Part shown: in pieces, positions 28,757-36,217 of the stretch
How positions within the stretch are numbered: the first letter of the stretch is position 1
How the letters are laid out: each line of letters begins with the position of its first letter
Assembly (NCBI RefSeq): GCF_000025305.1
Contig: NC_013740.1
Coordinates: 1,674,001-1,738,000, forward strand
Source of the DNA: Acidaminococcus fermentans DSM 20731
GTDB taxonomy: Bacteria > Bacillota > Negativicutes > Acidaminococcales > Acidaminococcaceae
Direction: 5' to 3'
Length of the DNA stretch: 64,000 bases
Notes under the pieces: generated by a model
Database searches by the model: none
What the model was told of the DNA's origin: nothing
Seen by the model: only the letters and a program-made list of their open reading frames with translations
Translations under genes and position numbers: made by a program

Positions 28757-28792
28757 AAAGAGATTGTTGTTAAGGCAACAATCTCTTTTTTT
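28757..28792 (+). terminator. Terminator of tRNA-Leu
   Basis: AAAGAGATTGTTG and CAACAATCTCTTTTTTT arms with a 6-nt loop, 13 nt after the CCA end. Confidence 0.9.
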
Positions 28793-28835
28793 GTCAGCTG
28801 TCAACGGTCACTGGCCGATGGAAAGGCATTTTCCC

Positions 28836-29666
28836 TCATTTTGCCGGTACAATGGTTCCTTTGAATTTTTCCTCGATGAATTTTCTTACCGCTTCGGAAT
28901 GGAAGATTTCAGCGATTTTTTTGTATTCCCCTTTGTCTTTGTCCTTTTCCCGGGCAGCCAGCACCATCACAGCCAGCGGTTCATCGTCCTTTTCCCAGAA
29001 CAGCCCCTGCTTCTTCACATCCATGCCGGAACTCATCACATAATTCATGGTGATCACCGCCAGATCCACATCCGCCAGGCTCCGGGGCAGCTGGGCCGCT
29101 TCCAGTTCCTTGAACTTCAGATTCTTGGGATTTTCCACCACATCGCTGACCGTGGCTTTAAAGCCCACACCCTGTTTCAGTTTGATCAGGCCGGCTTTTT
29201 CCAGAAGCACCAGCCCCCGGCCCCCGTTGGTGGGATCATTCGGGATGGCCACAGTGGCCCCTTCCGGAACATTTTTCAGGTCATGGATCTTGTCGCTGTA
29301 GATCCCCATGCGCATCAGGATGGTATTCCCGATGGGCACCAGCTTGGTGCCGTTCTGCTTGTTGAAGTTGGCCAGGAAGGGCGCATGCTGATAGCTGTTC
29401 AGATCCAGGTCCCCTTCGGCCAGGGCTTTGTCCGGGGTGATGTAATCGGAGAATTCCACCACTTCCATATTGATCCCCTGCTTCTTGGCTTCGTCCGCCA
29501 CTGCATGGACCACATCCGCATGAGGCCCTGCGGTCGCCCCGATTTTAATGGGCTTGCCGCTGCCTGCACTTTTCTTGTCCCCACCGCTGCCGCCGCAGCC
29601 GGCTGCCAGCAGTGCCGCCGTTACCATCCCCGTCAAAAACAACAGAAGTTTCTTCTTTCCTTTCAT
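28836..29666 (-). CDS. MetQ/NlpA family methionine-binding lipoprotein
   Basis: A 276-residue substrate-binding lipoprotein of a methionine ABC importer. Lipobox LLAAGC puts the lipidated Cys at residue 24; the NlpA family motifs GATAGPHADVVHAV (about 43-56), NSYQHAPFLANF (about 89-100) and IPNDPTNGGRGLVLLE (about 131-146) are present. No metN or metI genes are in the window, so it is an orphan binding protein here. It has its own promoter, although a methionine synthase-like gene lies upstream on the same strand. Confidence 0.9.
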   Translation of the reverse strand: MKGKKKLLLFLTGMVTAALLAAGCGGSGGDKKSAGSGKPIKIGATAGPHADVVHAVADEAKKQGINMEVVEFSDYITPDKALAEGDLDLNSYQHAPFLANFNKQNGTKLVPIGNTILMRMGIYSDKIHDLKNVPEGATVAIPNDPTNGGRGLVLLEKAGLIKLKQGVGFKATVSDVVENPKNLKFKELEAAQLPRSLADVDLAVITMNYVMSSGMDVKKQGLFWEKDDEPLAVMVLAAREKDKDKGEYKKIAEIFHSEAVRKFIEEKFKGTIVPAK

Positions 29667-29696
29667 TTCATCGCTCCCCTTTTAATTCATATTAAT

Positions 29697-29746
29697 TTAC
29701 TAGTAATTGATGTGTATATCATAGACGGAAAAGAGAAAGATGTCAA
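29697..29746 (-). promoter_or_regulatory. Promoter of the MetQ gene with a 10-bp palindrome
   Basis: Minus strand: TTGACA (29741-29746), 17-nt spacer, TATGAT (29718-29723). The palindrome TTACTAGTAA (29697-29706) lies 11 nt downstream of the -10 box, where a repressor could act. Confidence 0.72.
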
Positions 29747-29775
29747 GAGACTGGATATGCGCAGCTCCCTGACCC

Positions 29776-30891
29776 TTATTCTCCCCAGACCTCCTGGACA
29801 ATGGAACGGACCAGAGCCAGTTTGGCCCATTGCTGTTCTTCCGTCAGCCTGTTGCCGATTTCGCAGGAGGCAAAACCGCACTGAGGACTGAGGCAAAGGT
29901 TTTCCAGGGGAACATACCGGGCCGCTTCCCGGATCCGGGCGATGACCTGTTCCCGGTCTTCCAGTTCCGGCCGTTTGGTGGTAATGAGGCCCAACACCAC
30001 CTTTTTCCCGGGAACCACTTCCTTCAGCGGTTCGAAGCTTCCGGACCGTTCATCATCGAATTCCAGATAAAAAGCATCCACATTCTCCCTGCCGAACAGC
30101 AGCGGCGCAATGGGGCCGTAGCCGCCCCGGGCCGCCCAGGTGGAATGGTAATTGCCCCGGCATACATGGGTGGTGATCACCAGATCTTTCGGACGGCCTT
30201 CCAACGCCATATTGTTCAATCTGAGGTATTCCTCCGCAATGGCCTTCAGGGAAACAGCTCCCTTCTGGCGCTTGTTCCAGTATTCCGTATCGCAGAACAT
30301 GCCCCAGGTGCAGTCATCGAACTGGATATTCCGGCAGCCGGCATGGTACAGATCCCGGATTACCTGCCTGTAGGCGGCGGCAATATCCTGGAGCAGCTCT
30401 TCCCGGTCCGGATACACCGCATCGGTGATTTTCCCGTTGTCTCCCCGGTACAGTTCTGCCAGAAGCTGTGCCGGCGCGGGCATGGTCTGCCGGGCCAGTG
30501 TATCATCATCCTCAAATCCCTTTACATACTTGAAGTGCTCCACAAATGGATGATTTTCTCCGCCGATTTTCCCGGTGACGATGGCGGTGCCCCGGGTGGT
30601 CTCCTCTCCGTGGAACTGGTAGCCGTGTTCCAGTTCAATGTGGGTGATTCCCTGGAAACCCCAGAAAAAGTCCAGGTGCCAGTAGCTCCGCCGGAATTCA
30701 CCGTCGGTGATGGTGTGGAGCCCGACGGCCTTCTGTTTTTCGATGAGCCTGGCGATCTCCTCATCTTCCACCTGCTTCAGGTCCAGGGCGGCAATCTCGC
30801 CCCGGGCAAAACTGGCCCTGGCCTCTTTGATCCGGTCCGGACGCAGGAAACTTCCTACAATATCAAAACGAAATGGTGCCTGCAAAGTCAT
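29776..30891 (-). CDS. Cobalamin-independent methionine synthase II-like protein (MetE C-terminal domain)
   Basis: A 371-residue TIM-barrel protein equal to the catalytic half of MetE, like B. subtilis YxjG/YxjH. The zinc ligands are plausible in THVCRGN (His and Cys, about 240-246), the Glu of LEFDDE (about 277-282) and the late Cys in SPQCGFAS (about 339-346). Such short MetE-like proteins transfer a methyl group to homocysteine or process other methionine derivatives. Its place next to MetQ supports methionine metabolism. The AAAATG start has only a weak ribosome site (GGGGGATTTTTAAA). Confidence 0.85.
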   Translation of the reverse strand: MTLQAPFRFDIVGSFLRPDRIKEARASFARGEIAALDLKQVEDEEIARLIEKQKAVGLHTITDGEFRRSYWHLDFFWGFQGITHIELEHGYQFHGEETTRGTAIVTGKIGGENHPFVEHFKYVKGFEDDDTLARQTMPAPAQLLAELYRGDNGKITDAVYPDREELLQDIAAAYRQVIRDLYHAGCRNIQFDDCTWGMFCDTEYWNKRQKGAVSLKAIAEEYLRLNNMALEGRPKDLVITTHVCRGNYHSTWAARGGYGPIAPLLFGRENVDAFYLEFDDERSGSFEPLKEVVPGKKVVLGLITTKRPELEDREQVIARIREAARYVPLENLCLSPQCGFASCEIGNRLTEEQQWAKLALVRSIVQEVWGE

Positions 30892-31021
30892 TTTTAAAAT
30901 CCCCCTCTGTATTCTGAGCCATCAGATAGTTGTTGTTTCTTCATGGGTCTTATTATAAGAAAGAGCGGGAATTTTGTATAATGGATAAAAGATTGGGATT
31001 GGTATAGATAAAAAGAATAGA

Positions 31022-31050
31022 GGAGTACTGCAGGTTCCGTGCAGCACTCC
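31022..31050 (-). terminator. Terminator after the VanZ-small protein pair
   Basis: GGAGTACTGCA/TGCAGCACTCC stem with a 7-nt loop, 5 nt beyond the stop at 31055; minus-strand continuation CTATTCTTTTTATC. Confidence 0.75.
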
Positions 31051-31054
31051 CCGT

Positions 31055-31324
31055 TTACCGGTTGATCCATTCATTGACCTTCCGGTTGTAGTACTCATTC
31101 TTTTTCTTCTGAACCCATTTGTCCCTTTCGTCACAGATGGCCAGCATTTCATCCACCATTTCTTCCGCAGTGGCCGGCTGGACATGGAGCAGGTACTGGA
31201 TCATCCGTTCCACGGTACTTTCCGTTCCCAGATTCCGGGCCATCAGATCTCCCAGTTCCGCCGGATATCCCAGGTTTACCACCACATCCACCAGTTCATG
31301 GCTCAGTTGTTCCAGTCTGGTCAT
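31055..31324 (-). CDS. Small conserved-looking protein of unknown function
   Basis: An 89-residue charged, mostly helical protein without membrane segment or Cys pair. The start MTRLEQLSHELVDVVVNLGYPAELG is preceded by GGAGACAGACT, and it ends in a basic, Asn-rich tail. It follows the VanZ gene by 21 nt and shares its terminator, so it is likely the second gene of that unit. I cannot name a family. Confidence 0.65.
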   Translation of the reverse strand: MTRLEQLSHELVDVVVNLGYPAELGDLMARNLGTESTVERMIQYLLHVQPATAEEMVDEMLAICDERDKWVQKKKNEYYNRKVNEWINR

Positions 31325-31345
31325 AGTCTGTCTCCTTTTCCCTGT

Positions 31346-31756
31346 TTATTTTCCCTTTTTCCACAGCCACCGGAGCAGCCGGCACAGCAGGATTCCTGCC
31401 AGCACGCCCAGGGTATCCAGCAGGATATCGGACACCTGGGCACTGCGGTCCGGGCTGAACAGCTGGAGGAATTCATCCACCGCGCCCACGGTGCCCCCCA
31501 GGAGCAGCGCCAGGAAGCTCCGGCCAGCCAGCCCTTCCAAGACCATGCCCAGGGCGGCGAATTCCGTTAGATGGGCCAGTTTCCGGATGGTATAGAAATT
31601 CAGATACCCCATGCCCGGCAGCGTCCCCCATCGGTTCAGGGCCAGATGGAGCACCGACTGGCTCTCTGCCTGGGAAACCCTTCCGTTCTGCAGGGAATGT
31701 CCCCAGATGAACCCCAGCAGCAGTACCAGCAGTATCCAAAGCAGCCTGCGGCCCAT
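31346..31756 (-). CDS. VanZ family membrane protein
   Basis: A 136-residue VanZ-like protein with about four membrane segments (7-20, 55-70, 78-96, 105-128). The family motif RKLAHLTEFAALGMVLEG (about 57-74) and DEFLQLFSPDRSAQVSDILLDTLG (about 93-116) are clear. VanZ gives low-level teicoplanin resistance in some vancomycin clusters, but most VanZ-domain proteins have no known role. The ATG at 31754-31756 has GGAGGTGGGG upstream; the longer frame has no ribosome site. Confidence 0.85.
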   Translation of the reverse strand: MGRRLLWILLVLLLGFIWGHSLQNGRVSQAESQSVLHLALNRWGTLPGMGYLNFYTIRKLAHLTEFAALGMVLEGLAGRSFLALLLGGTVGAVDEFLQLFSPDRSAQVSDILLDTLGVLAGILLCRLLRWLWKKGK

Positions 31757-31794
31757 AGCCCCACCTCCTGTCCGATGGGTATAATTATAGCATA

Positions 31795-31832
31795 AAAGAA
31801 GGTACTGCACGGAAAATGCAGTACCTTCTTTT
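31795..31832 (-). terminator. Terminator after the 46-residue ORF
   Basis: AAAGAAGGTACTGCA/TGCAGTACCTTCTTT arms with a 7-nt loop, 4 nt after the stop of the small ORF; on the minus strand TTCTTTTATG follows. Confidence 0.85.
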
Positions 31833-31835
31833 CTC

Positions 31836-31976
31836 TCATTTATGACTGGATCCTTCCACCCCATCACCGGTTTTTTTCGGGCTGTTCTTTTGGATGAGGG
31901 CACCCCATACGCTCTTGAAATCCTTGGGACGGAAGCCCAGATTCATTTCCCACACAGTCAATCCTACCATTTCCAT
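31836..31976 (-). CDS. Putative 46-residue small protein
   Basis: A short frame MEMVGLTVWEMNLGFRPKD...EGSSHK, 46 residues. Three signals make it more than chance: a ribosome site AAGGGAG 8 nt before the ATG, a perfect TATAAT about 60 nt upstream (32036-32041 on the minus strand), and a strong terminator 4 nt after the stop. The N half is hydrophobic/aromatic, the C half basic and polar. It is divergent from the LysR regulator at 32128, which may control it. The family is unknown to me. Confidence 0.55.
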   Translation of the reverse strand: MEMVGLTVWEMNLGFRPKDFKSVWGALIQKNSPKKTGDGVEGSSHK

Positions 31977-32035
31977 ACTGATCTCTCCCTTCCCTTTTAC
32001 TGGATGCTTGGTTTGTTTTCCTTTGTGGCTTCATT

Positions 32036-32041
32036 ATACGA
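32036..32041 (-). promoter_or_regulatory. -10 box of the 46-residue ORF
   Basis: TATAAT on the minus strand in the shared region between the small ORF and the LysR gene; the -35 is weak, which would fit an activator-dependent promoter. Confidence 0.45.
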
Positions 32042-32127
32042 TGGAATCGCTACAAAGAAAAACAAATAGATTTCAGCATTACTACAAGTTAACACCTGTG
32101 ATATAATACAAAAAAGGAGGCGGTTCC

Positions 32128-33081
32128 ATGGAACTGGCACAGAAAATGTTTCTTCTGGCAGCGGAAGAAATGAATTTTACCAAAGCAGCGAAACGGGCCT
32201 TTGTAACCCAGCAGTGTCTCAGCGAACATATCAGCAAACTGGAAAAACAGCTGCATACCAAGCTGTTTCTCCGAGGACGGCATCTTCAGCTCACAGAATC
32301 GGGAAAGGCCCTGGTCAGTACCCTGCAGCAGATCCAGCACCTGGAAGAGAACCTGGAGCATCGGATCCAGGAAATCGAAGCCGGAGAAATCGGGGAAGTC
32401 CGGTTGGGAATCAGCACCTCCCGGGCCCGGCTCCTGCTTCCGGGTTTCCTGGAAACTTTCCACAAAGAGTATCCCCAAGTCCACATTTCCATTACTTTGG
32501 GGGATACGGTCCGCCACATCCAGCTGCTGAAATCCCAGAAACTGGACCTGGTGGTGGGCCTGGATGCTCCGGCAGATCCCTTCCTGGAGGAACTGCTCAT
32601 CGGAAAGGAACAGCTGATGGTGGTGGGAACCCGTTCCTTCTTCCTGCAATATTATCAGGGGCCGGCCACTCCTGGAAAGTGGAATTCAGGGGATACCCTG
32701 TCCCTGAGCGACTTTTCCCCTTTTCCTCTGATTGGCAACCGGGAGCACATTACCCTGCTGGAACTGGTCCAAAGCTGTCTCCGGGAAAATCATCTGGATT
32801 GTCCCCAGCCCATTTCCATCAGCGACATCGGTACCCAGGTCCAGCTGTGCCGTCTGGGGCATACGGCCACCTTCTGCAATGATATCCTGGCTTTCCCCTT
32901 GATCCGGGAAGTGGAAAAGAGCCAGGAAGATCCCCTGCTGGCTTTTTACATTGCCAATGAGACCCACACCATGCGTTCCAGCATTTTGCGCCTGAAAGCC
33001 CAGGTACGGCCCAGATACCTGGAGGATTTCACGGAAGCATTGCTCCAGTATATGAAAAAAGCTGCTGCCACAGTCAGATAA
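32128..33081 (+). CDS. LysR family transcriptional regulator
   Basis: A 317-residue LTTR. The N-terminal winged helix-turn-helix (residues 1-60, with NFTKAAKRAFVTQQCLSEHI) is followed by a linker helix and a periplasmic-binding-like effector domain (about 90-310, GEVRLGISTSRARLLLPGFL). The effector is unknown. The ATG has GGAGGCGGTTCC upstream and an extended -10 TGATATAAT at 32097-32105. It is divergent from the 46-residue ORF and upstream of, but separate from, the ars operon. Confidence 0.9.
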   Translation: MELAQKMFLLAAEEMNFTKAAKRAFVTQQCLSEHISKLEKQLHTKLFLRGRHLQLTESGKALVSTLQQIQHLEENLEHRIQEIEAGEIGEVRLGISTSRARLLLPGFLETFHKEYPQVHISITLGDTVRHIQLLKSQKLDLVVGLDAPADPFLEELLIGKEQLMVVGTRSFFLQYYQGPATPGKWNSGDTLSLSDFSPFPLIGNREHITLLELVQSCLRENHLDCPQPISISDIGTQVQLCRLGHTATFCNDILAFPLIREVEKSQEDPLLAFYIANETHTMRSSILRLKAQVRPRYLEDFTEALLQYMKKAAATVR

Positions 33082-33110
33082 AACGGAGGAAATATGCCGA
33101 GCAGGTCTTC

Positions 33111-33168
33111 TTGACAATCTCCAGGAATCGTCTTATAATGCAGCTAATAGATTTATATTTATCAATAT
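33111..33168 (+). promoter_or_regulatory. ars promoter and first ArsR operator
   Basis: TTGACA (33111-33116), 17-nt spacer, TATAAT (33134-33139). The AT-rich operator 33147-33168 (ATAGATTTATATTTATCAAT plus AT) lies just downstream of the -10 box and matches, on the opposite strand, a second copy at 33523-33542. Confidence 0.85.
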
Positions 33169-33184
33169 GAAAGGAGAGTATCCC

Positions 33185-33505
33185 ATGGAATCTTTATCCC
33201 ATACAGCCCGACAGTTCAAGGCCCTGGGCGACGAAAACCGTCTCCACATCCTGGAACTTCTCCAGGGAGGAGAACGGTGCGCCTGCGTGCTGCTGGAAAA
33301 TCTCCATCTGTCCCAGCCCACCCTTTCCCACCATATGAAAATCCTGTGCGACGCGGGGCTGGTCACCGGTCGGAAAGAAGGCAAATGGGTCTACTATACC
33401 CTGAACCGGAACACAGCCCGGGAACTGGAAGAACGGATCCGGGCCCTGTTCCGGGAAATCCCCTCTCTCCAGCCGACGGACTGCAACTGCCACAAGTGCC
33501 AGTAA
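33185..33505 (+). CDS. arsR: ArsR family arsenite-responsive repressor
   Basis: A 106-residue winged-helix repressor. The recognition helix is LSQPTLSHHMKILCDAG; the As(III) site is probably Cys32 and Cys34 of GERCACVLLE at the start of the DNA-binding region, like ArsR of plasmid R773, with two more Cys pairs in the tail (DCNCHKC). The ATG at 33185 is 6-7 nt from AAAGGAGAG; an earlier ATG at 33167 would overlap that site. First gene of the ars operon and probably autoregulated through two operators. Confidence 0.94.
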   Translation: MESLSHTARQFKALGDENRLHILELLQGGERCACVLLENLHLSQPTLSHHMKILCDAGLVTGRKEGKWVYYTLNRNTARELEERIRALFREIPSLQPTDCNCHKCQ

Positions 33506-33522
33506 ATTTTTTGCGTTAACAG

Positions 33523-33542
33523 ATTGATAAATTTCAATCTAT
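33523..33542 (+). promoter_or_regulatory. Second ArsR operator-like site, between arsR and arsD
   Basis: ATTGATAAATTTCAATCTAT, containing the perfect inverted repeat AGATTGA/TCAATCT, equals the reverse complement of the site at 33147-33168 at 18 of 20 positions. It may help control arsDAC-acr3 separately from arsR. Confidence 0.7.
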
Positions 33543-33569
33543 AAATTTATTTTCTGGGAGGAATCCATT

Positions 33570-34055
33570 ATGGAAAGAAAACAAGTACAGATTTTTGAAC
33601 AGGCCATGTGCTGCCCTACAGGACTTTGCGGTCCTTCCATCGATCCGGAACTGCTGCGGATTTCTGCAGTGCTGGACACTCTGGAAAAGCACGGAATCCC
33701 GGTGGAACGGTATAATCTGAGCAATGCGCCCCTCAAGTTCATCCAGACCCCGGCAGCCGCAGAATTCCTGCAGCACCATGGGCCTGAGGAACTGCCTCTG
33801 ATCCTGGCAGATGGAAAAATCTGGATGACCGGCCGTTACCCCACCAATGAGGAATTTGCCCGGATGCTGGATTTCAATCCGGCCCTGCTGGTCGAAGACT
33901 CTGCCCGGCAGGACAGCGAAAAACAAGGACCCGGCTCCTGCTGCTGCTGCGAAGAAGAACCGGTTACCGGATCCTCCTGCTGCTGCGAAGAAAAGAAAGA
34001 CAGCGAAACGTCCGGTTCCTGCTGCAGTTCCAGCTCTTCCAGCTGCTGCCATTGA
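33570..34055 (+). CDS. arsD: Arsenite metallochaperone ArsD with an extended Cys-rich tail
   Basis: A 161-residue ArsD that hands As(III) to ArsA. The conserved site is CCPTGLCG at residues 12-19 (Cys12, Cys13, Cys18). After the usual thioredoxin-like domain (to about residue 110) the tail is unusual: CCCC at about 128-131, CCC near 143-145, and two more CC pairs in a Ser-rich stretch. The typical ArsD has only two vicinal Cys pairs there and is about 120 residues. Good ribosome site (GGGAGGAATCC). Confidence 0.92.
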   Translation: MERKQVQIFEQAMCCPTGLCGPSIDPELLRISAVLDTLEKHGIPVERYNLSNAPLKFIQTPAAAEFLQHHGPEELPLILADGKIWMTGRYPTNEEFARMLDFNPALLVEDSARQDSEKQGPGSCCCCEEEPVTGSSCCCEEKKDSETSGSCCSSSSSSCCH

Positions 34056-34070
34056 AAAAGGGAGGCCCTC

Positions 34071-35804
34071 ATGGAACTGTATGATCCTTTTGCCGCCATC
34101 CGCACCCAGTATGTGTTCTTTACCGGCAAAGGCGGTGTGGGTAAGACCTCCACAGCCTGTGCCACCGCCGTGGCTCTGGCCGACGCCGGACAGAAAGTGC
34201 TGCTGGTCAGCACGGACCCGGCCTCCAATCTCCAGGACATCTTTTCTCTGGAACTGAAAGAAAAACCCACTCCCATTCCCGGTGTCCCCGGGCTGGAAGC
34301 GGCCAACCTGGATCCGGTCAAGGCCGCTGCCGCCTACCGGGAAAGCGTGGTGGGTCCCTATCGAGGCATTCTGCCGGAAGCCGCCCTGCGGAACATGGAA
34401 GAACAGCTGTCCGGTTCCTGCACCATCGAAATCGCTGCTTTCAACGCCTTTACGGATTTCCTCACAGATCCGGAAACGGCCACAGCTTATGATAAGATCA
34501 TTTTCGATACAGCTCCCACCGGCCATACCCTGCGGATGCTCCAGCTGCCTTCTGCCTGGAGCCAGTTTATCAGCACCAGTACCCACGGAGCCTCCTGTCT
34601 GGGTCAACTGTCCGGCCTGGAAAGCCGGAAGGCCCTGTACCGGCAGGCTGTAGAAACGCTGGCGGATCCTGGCCGGACCACCCTGCTTCTGGTGGCCCGT
34701 CCTGACCGGCCTCCGCTTTTGGAAGCGGACCGGGCATCCCGGGAACTGGCCAAACTGGGCATCGGCAACCAGCAGCTGATCATCAACGGGCTGCTGGAAA
34801 AAACCGATGATCCGGTCACCAAAGAACTTTTTGCCAAACAGCAGATGGCTCTGGCAGAAATGTCCCAGGGGCTGAAAATCCTGCCATCCTGGCAGATTCC
34901 CTTCCGGAGCTACAATGTGACCGGCCTGGACCATGTACGGGCTCTCCTGAAAGGGGAAGTGGCCCCAGTCGCCGGACGGGAACAACAGGCTCCCGTCTAC
35001 ACCCTCCAGGAGGTGGCGGAAGATCTGGAGCGGAATCATCGGAAGGTCATCTTCACCATGGGCAAAGGCGGCGTGGGAAAAACCACTGTAGCGGCCTCCC
35101 TGGCTCTCCGTCTGGCCCAAAAGGGACACCAGGTACTGCTCACCACCACCGACCCGGCCGGCCATCTCCAGGAAATCCTGGATCAGACGGACCGGCTCCA
35201 GCTGTGCCAGATCGATGAGCAGGCTGAACTCCGCCGCTACCAGAAGGAAGTCCTGGACCAGGCCCGGAAAAATGGCCTGAAAGAAGGAGATCTGGCTTAC
35301 ATCGAAGAAGACCTCCGTTCCCCCTGCACCCAGGAAATCGCCGTGTTCCGGGCATTTGCAGAAATCGTGGCCCGGTCCGGGGACCGGATTGTCATCATCG
35401 ACACTGCCCCAACCGGCCATACCCTGCTGCTCCTGGAATCCACAGAAAACTACGACCGGGAGATCCGCCGGACCCGGGGTGCTGTTCCCCCTGCCGTCCA
35501 GCAGCTACTGCCCCGGCTGAAAGGGCCGGAAACGGAAGTGGTGATCGTCACCCTGCCAGAAGCCACTCCTGTGTATGAAGCCCTGCGTCTGGAAGCAGAT
35601 TTGAAACGGACCCGGCTCTACAGCCGCTGGTGGATCATCAACCGGTGCTTCAGCCAGACTGCCGCCCAAAGCCCTCTGCTAAAGGCCAAAGCGGACCGGG
35701 AAATCCCCTGGATCAACCAGGTGGCAGCCCACGCCAGCGGCTGTGCGGCAGTGATTCCCTGGAAACAGGCAGAAATCAAAGGAAAGGTGCTGGAAACATT
35801 ATGA
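34071..35804 (+). CDS. arsA: Arsenite efflux ATPase ArsA (two-domain)
   Basis: A 577-residue duplicated ATPase that energises arsenite export. Each half has the deviant Walker A GKGGVGKT (residues about 21-28 and 329-336) and the DTAPTGHT signature (about 146 and 445). Cys residues near SGSCTIEIA (about 121) and SPCTQEIA (about 422) fit the metalloid site. It lies 15 nt after arsD, and its stop overlaps the arsC start (ATGA). Confidence 0.96.
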   Translation: MELYDPFAAIRTQYVFFTGKGGVGKTSTACATAVALADAGQKVLLVSTDPASNLQDIFSLELKEKPTPIPGVPGLEAANLDPVKAAAAYRESVVGPYRGILPEAALRNMEEQLSGSCTIEIAAFNAFTDFLTDPETATAYDKIIFDTAPTGHTLRMLQLPSAWSQFISTSTHGASCLGQLSGLESRKALYRQAVETLADPGRTTLLLVARPDRPPLLEADRASRELAKLGIGNQQLIINGLLEKTDDPVTKELFAKQQMALAEMSQGLKILPSWQIPFRSYNVTGLDHVRALLKGEVAPVAGREQQAPVYTLQEVAEDLERNHRKVIFTMGKGGVGKTTVAASLALRLAQKGHQVLLTTTDPAGHLQEILDQTDRLQLCQIDEQAELRRYQKEVLDQARKNGLKEGDLAYIEEDLRSPCTQEIAVFRAFAEIVARSGDRIVIIDTAPTGHTLLLLESTENYDREIRRTRGAVPPAVQQLLPRLKGPETEVVIVTLPEATPVYEALRLEADLKRTRLYSRWWIINRCFSQTAAQSPLLKAKADREIPWINQVAAHASGCAAVIPWKQAEIKGKVLETL

Positions 35805-36217
35805 ACCGAAAACCTGTTGTCGCTTTTCTCTGTATCCAAAATTCCTGCCGGAGCCAGATGGCCGAAGCCTTTGGCCGTCACCTGGCAGAAGATGTGTTTG
35901 TCAGCCGTTCTGCCGGTACCTGTCTGGCAGAACGGATCCATCCAACCGCCCAGCGGTTGATGAAGGAACTGTACCGGATCGACATGGAAAAAGAAGGCCA
36001 GTTCCCCAAAAGACTGGAATCCCTGCCCACGCTGGACATGGTGGTGACCATGGGCTGCGGTGTCCAATGTCCGGTACTGCCCGGGGTGAGGACCCTGACC
36101 TGGGAAATCCCTGACCCGGCCGGCAAACCAGATCCAGAGTTCCGTACCATTATAGAAACCATCCGGTCCCAGGTGCTGTCCCTCCGGGATCAGATGAAAG
36201 GAGATGTCACAAAATGA
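35801..36217 (+). CDS. arsC: Arsenate reductase, low-molecular-weight phosphatase type
   Basis: A 138-residue ArsC of the LMW-PTPase/thioredoxin-coupled class. The active-site loop CIQNSCRSQMAEA (Cys11, Cx5R) is clear, and a second redox Cys pair may lie in GCGVQCPVLPG (about 81-91), as in B. subtilis/S. aureus ArsC (Cys82/Cys89). The frame extends far upstream but the ATG at 35801 overlaps the arsA stop and begins the family sequence MNRKPVVAFLC. It overlaps acr3 by 4 nt. Confidence 0.93.
   Translation: MNRKPVVAFLCIQNSCRSQMAEAFGRHLAEDVFVSRSAGTCLAERIHPTAQRLMKELYRIDMEKEGQFPKRLESLPTLDMVVTMGCGVQCPVLPGVRTLTWEIPDPAGKPDPEFRTIIETIRSQVLSLRDQMKGDVTK

Noticed and set aside
33508-33522. TTTGCGTTAAC shared by the arsR-arsD gap and the bioB leader
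   Set aside because: A single 11-mer match in unrelated contexts; it probably arises by chance.
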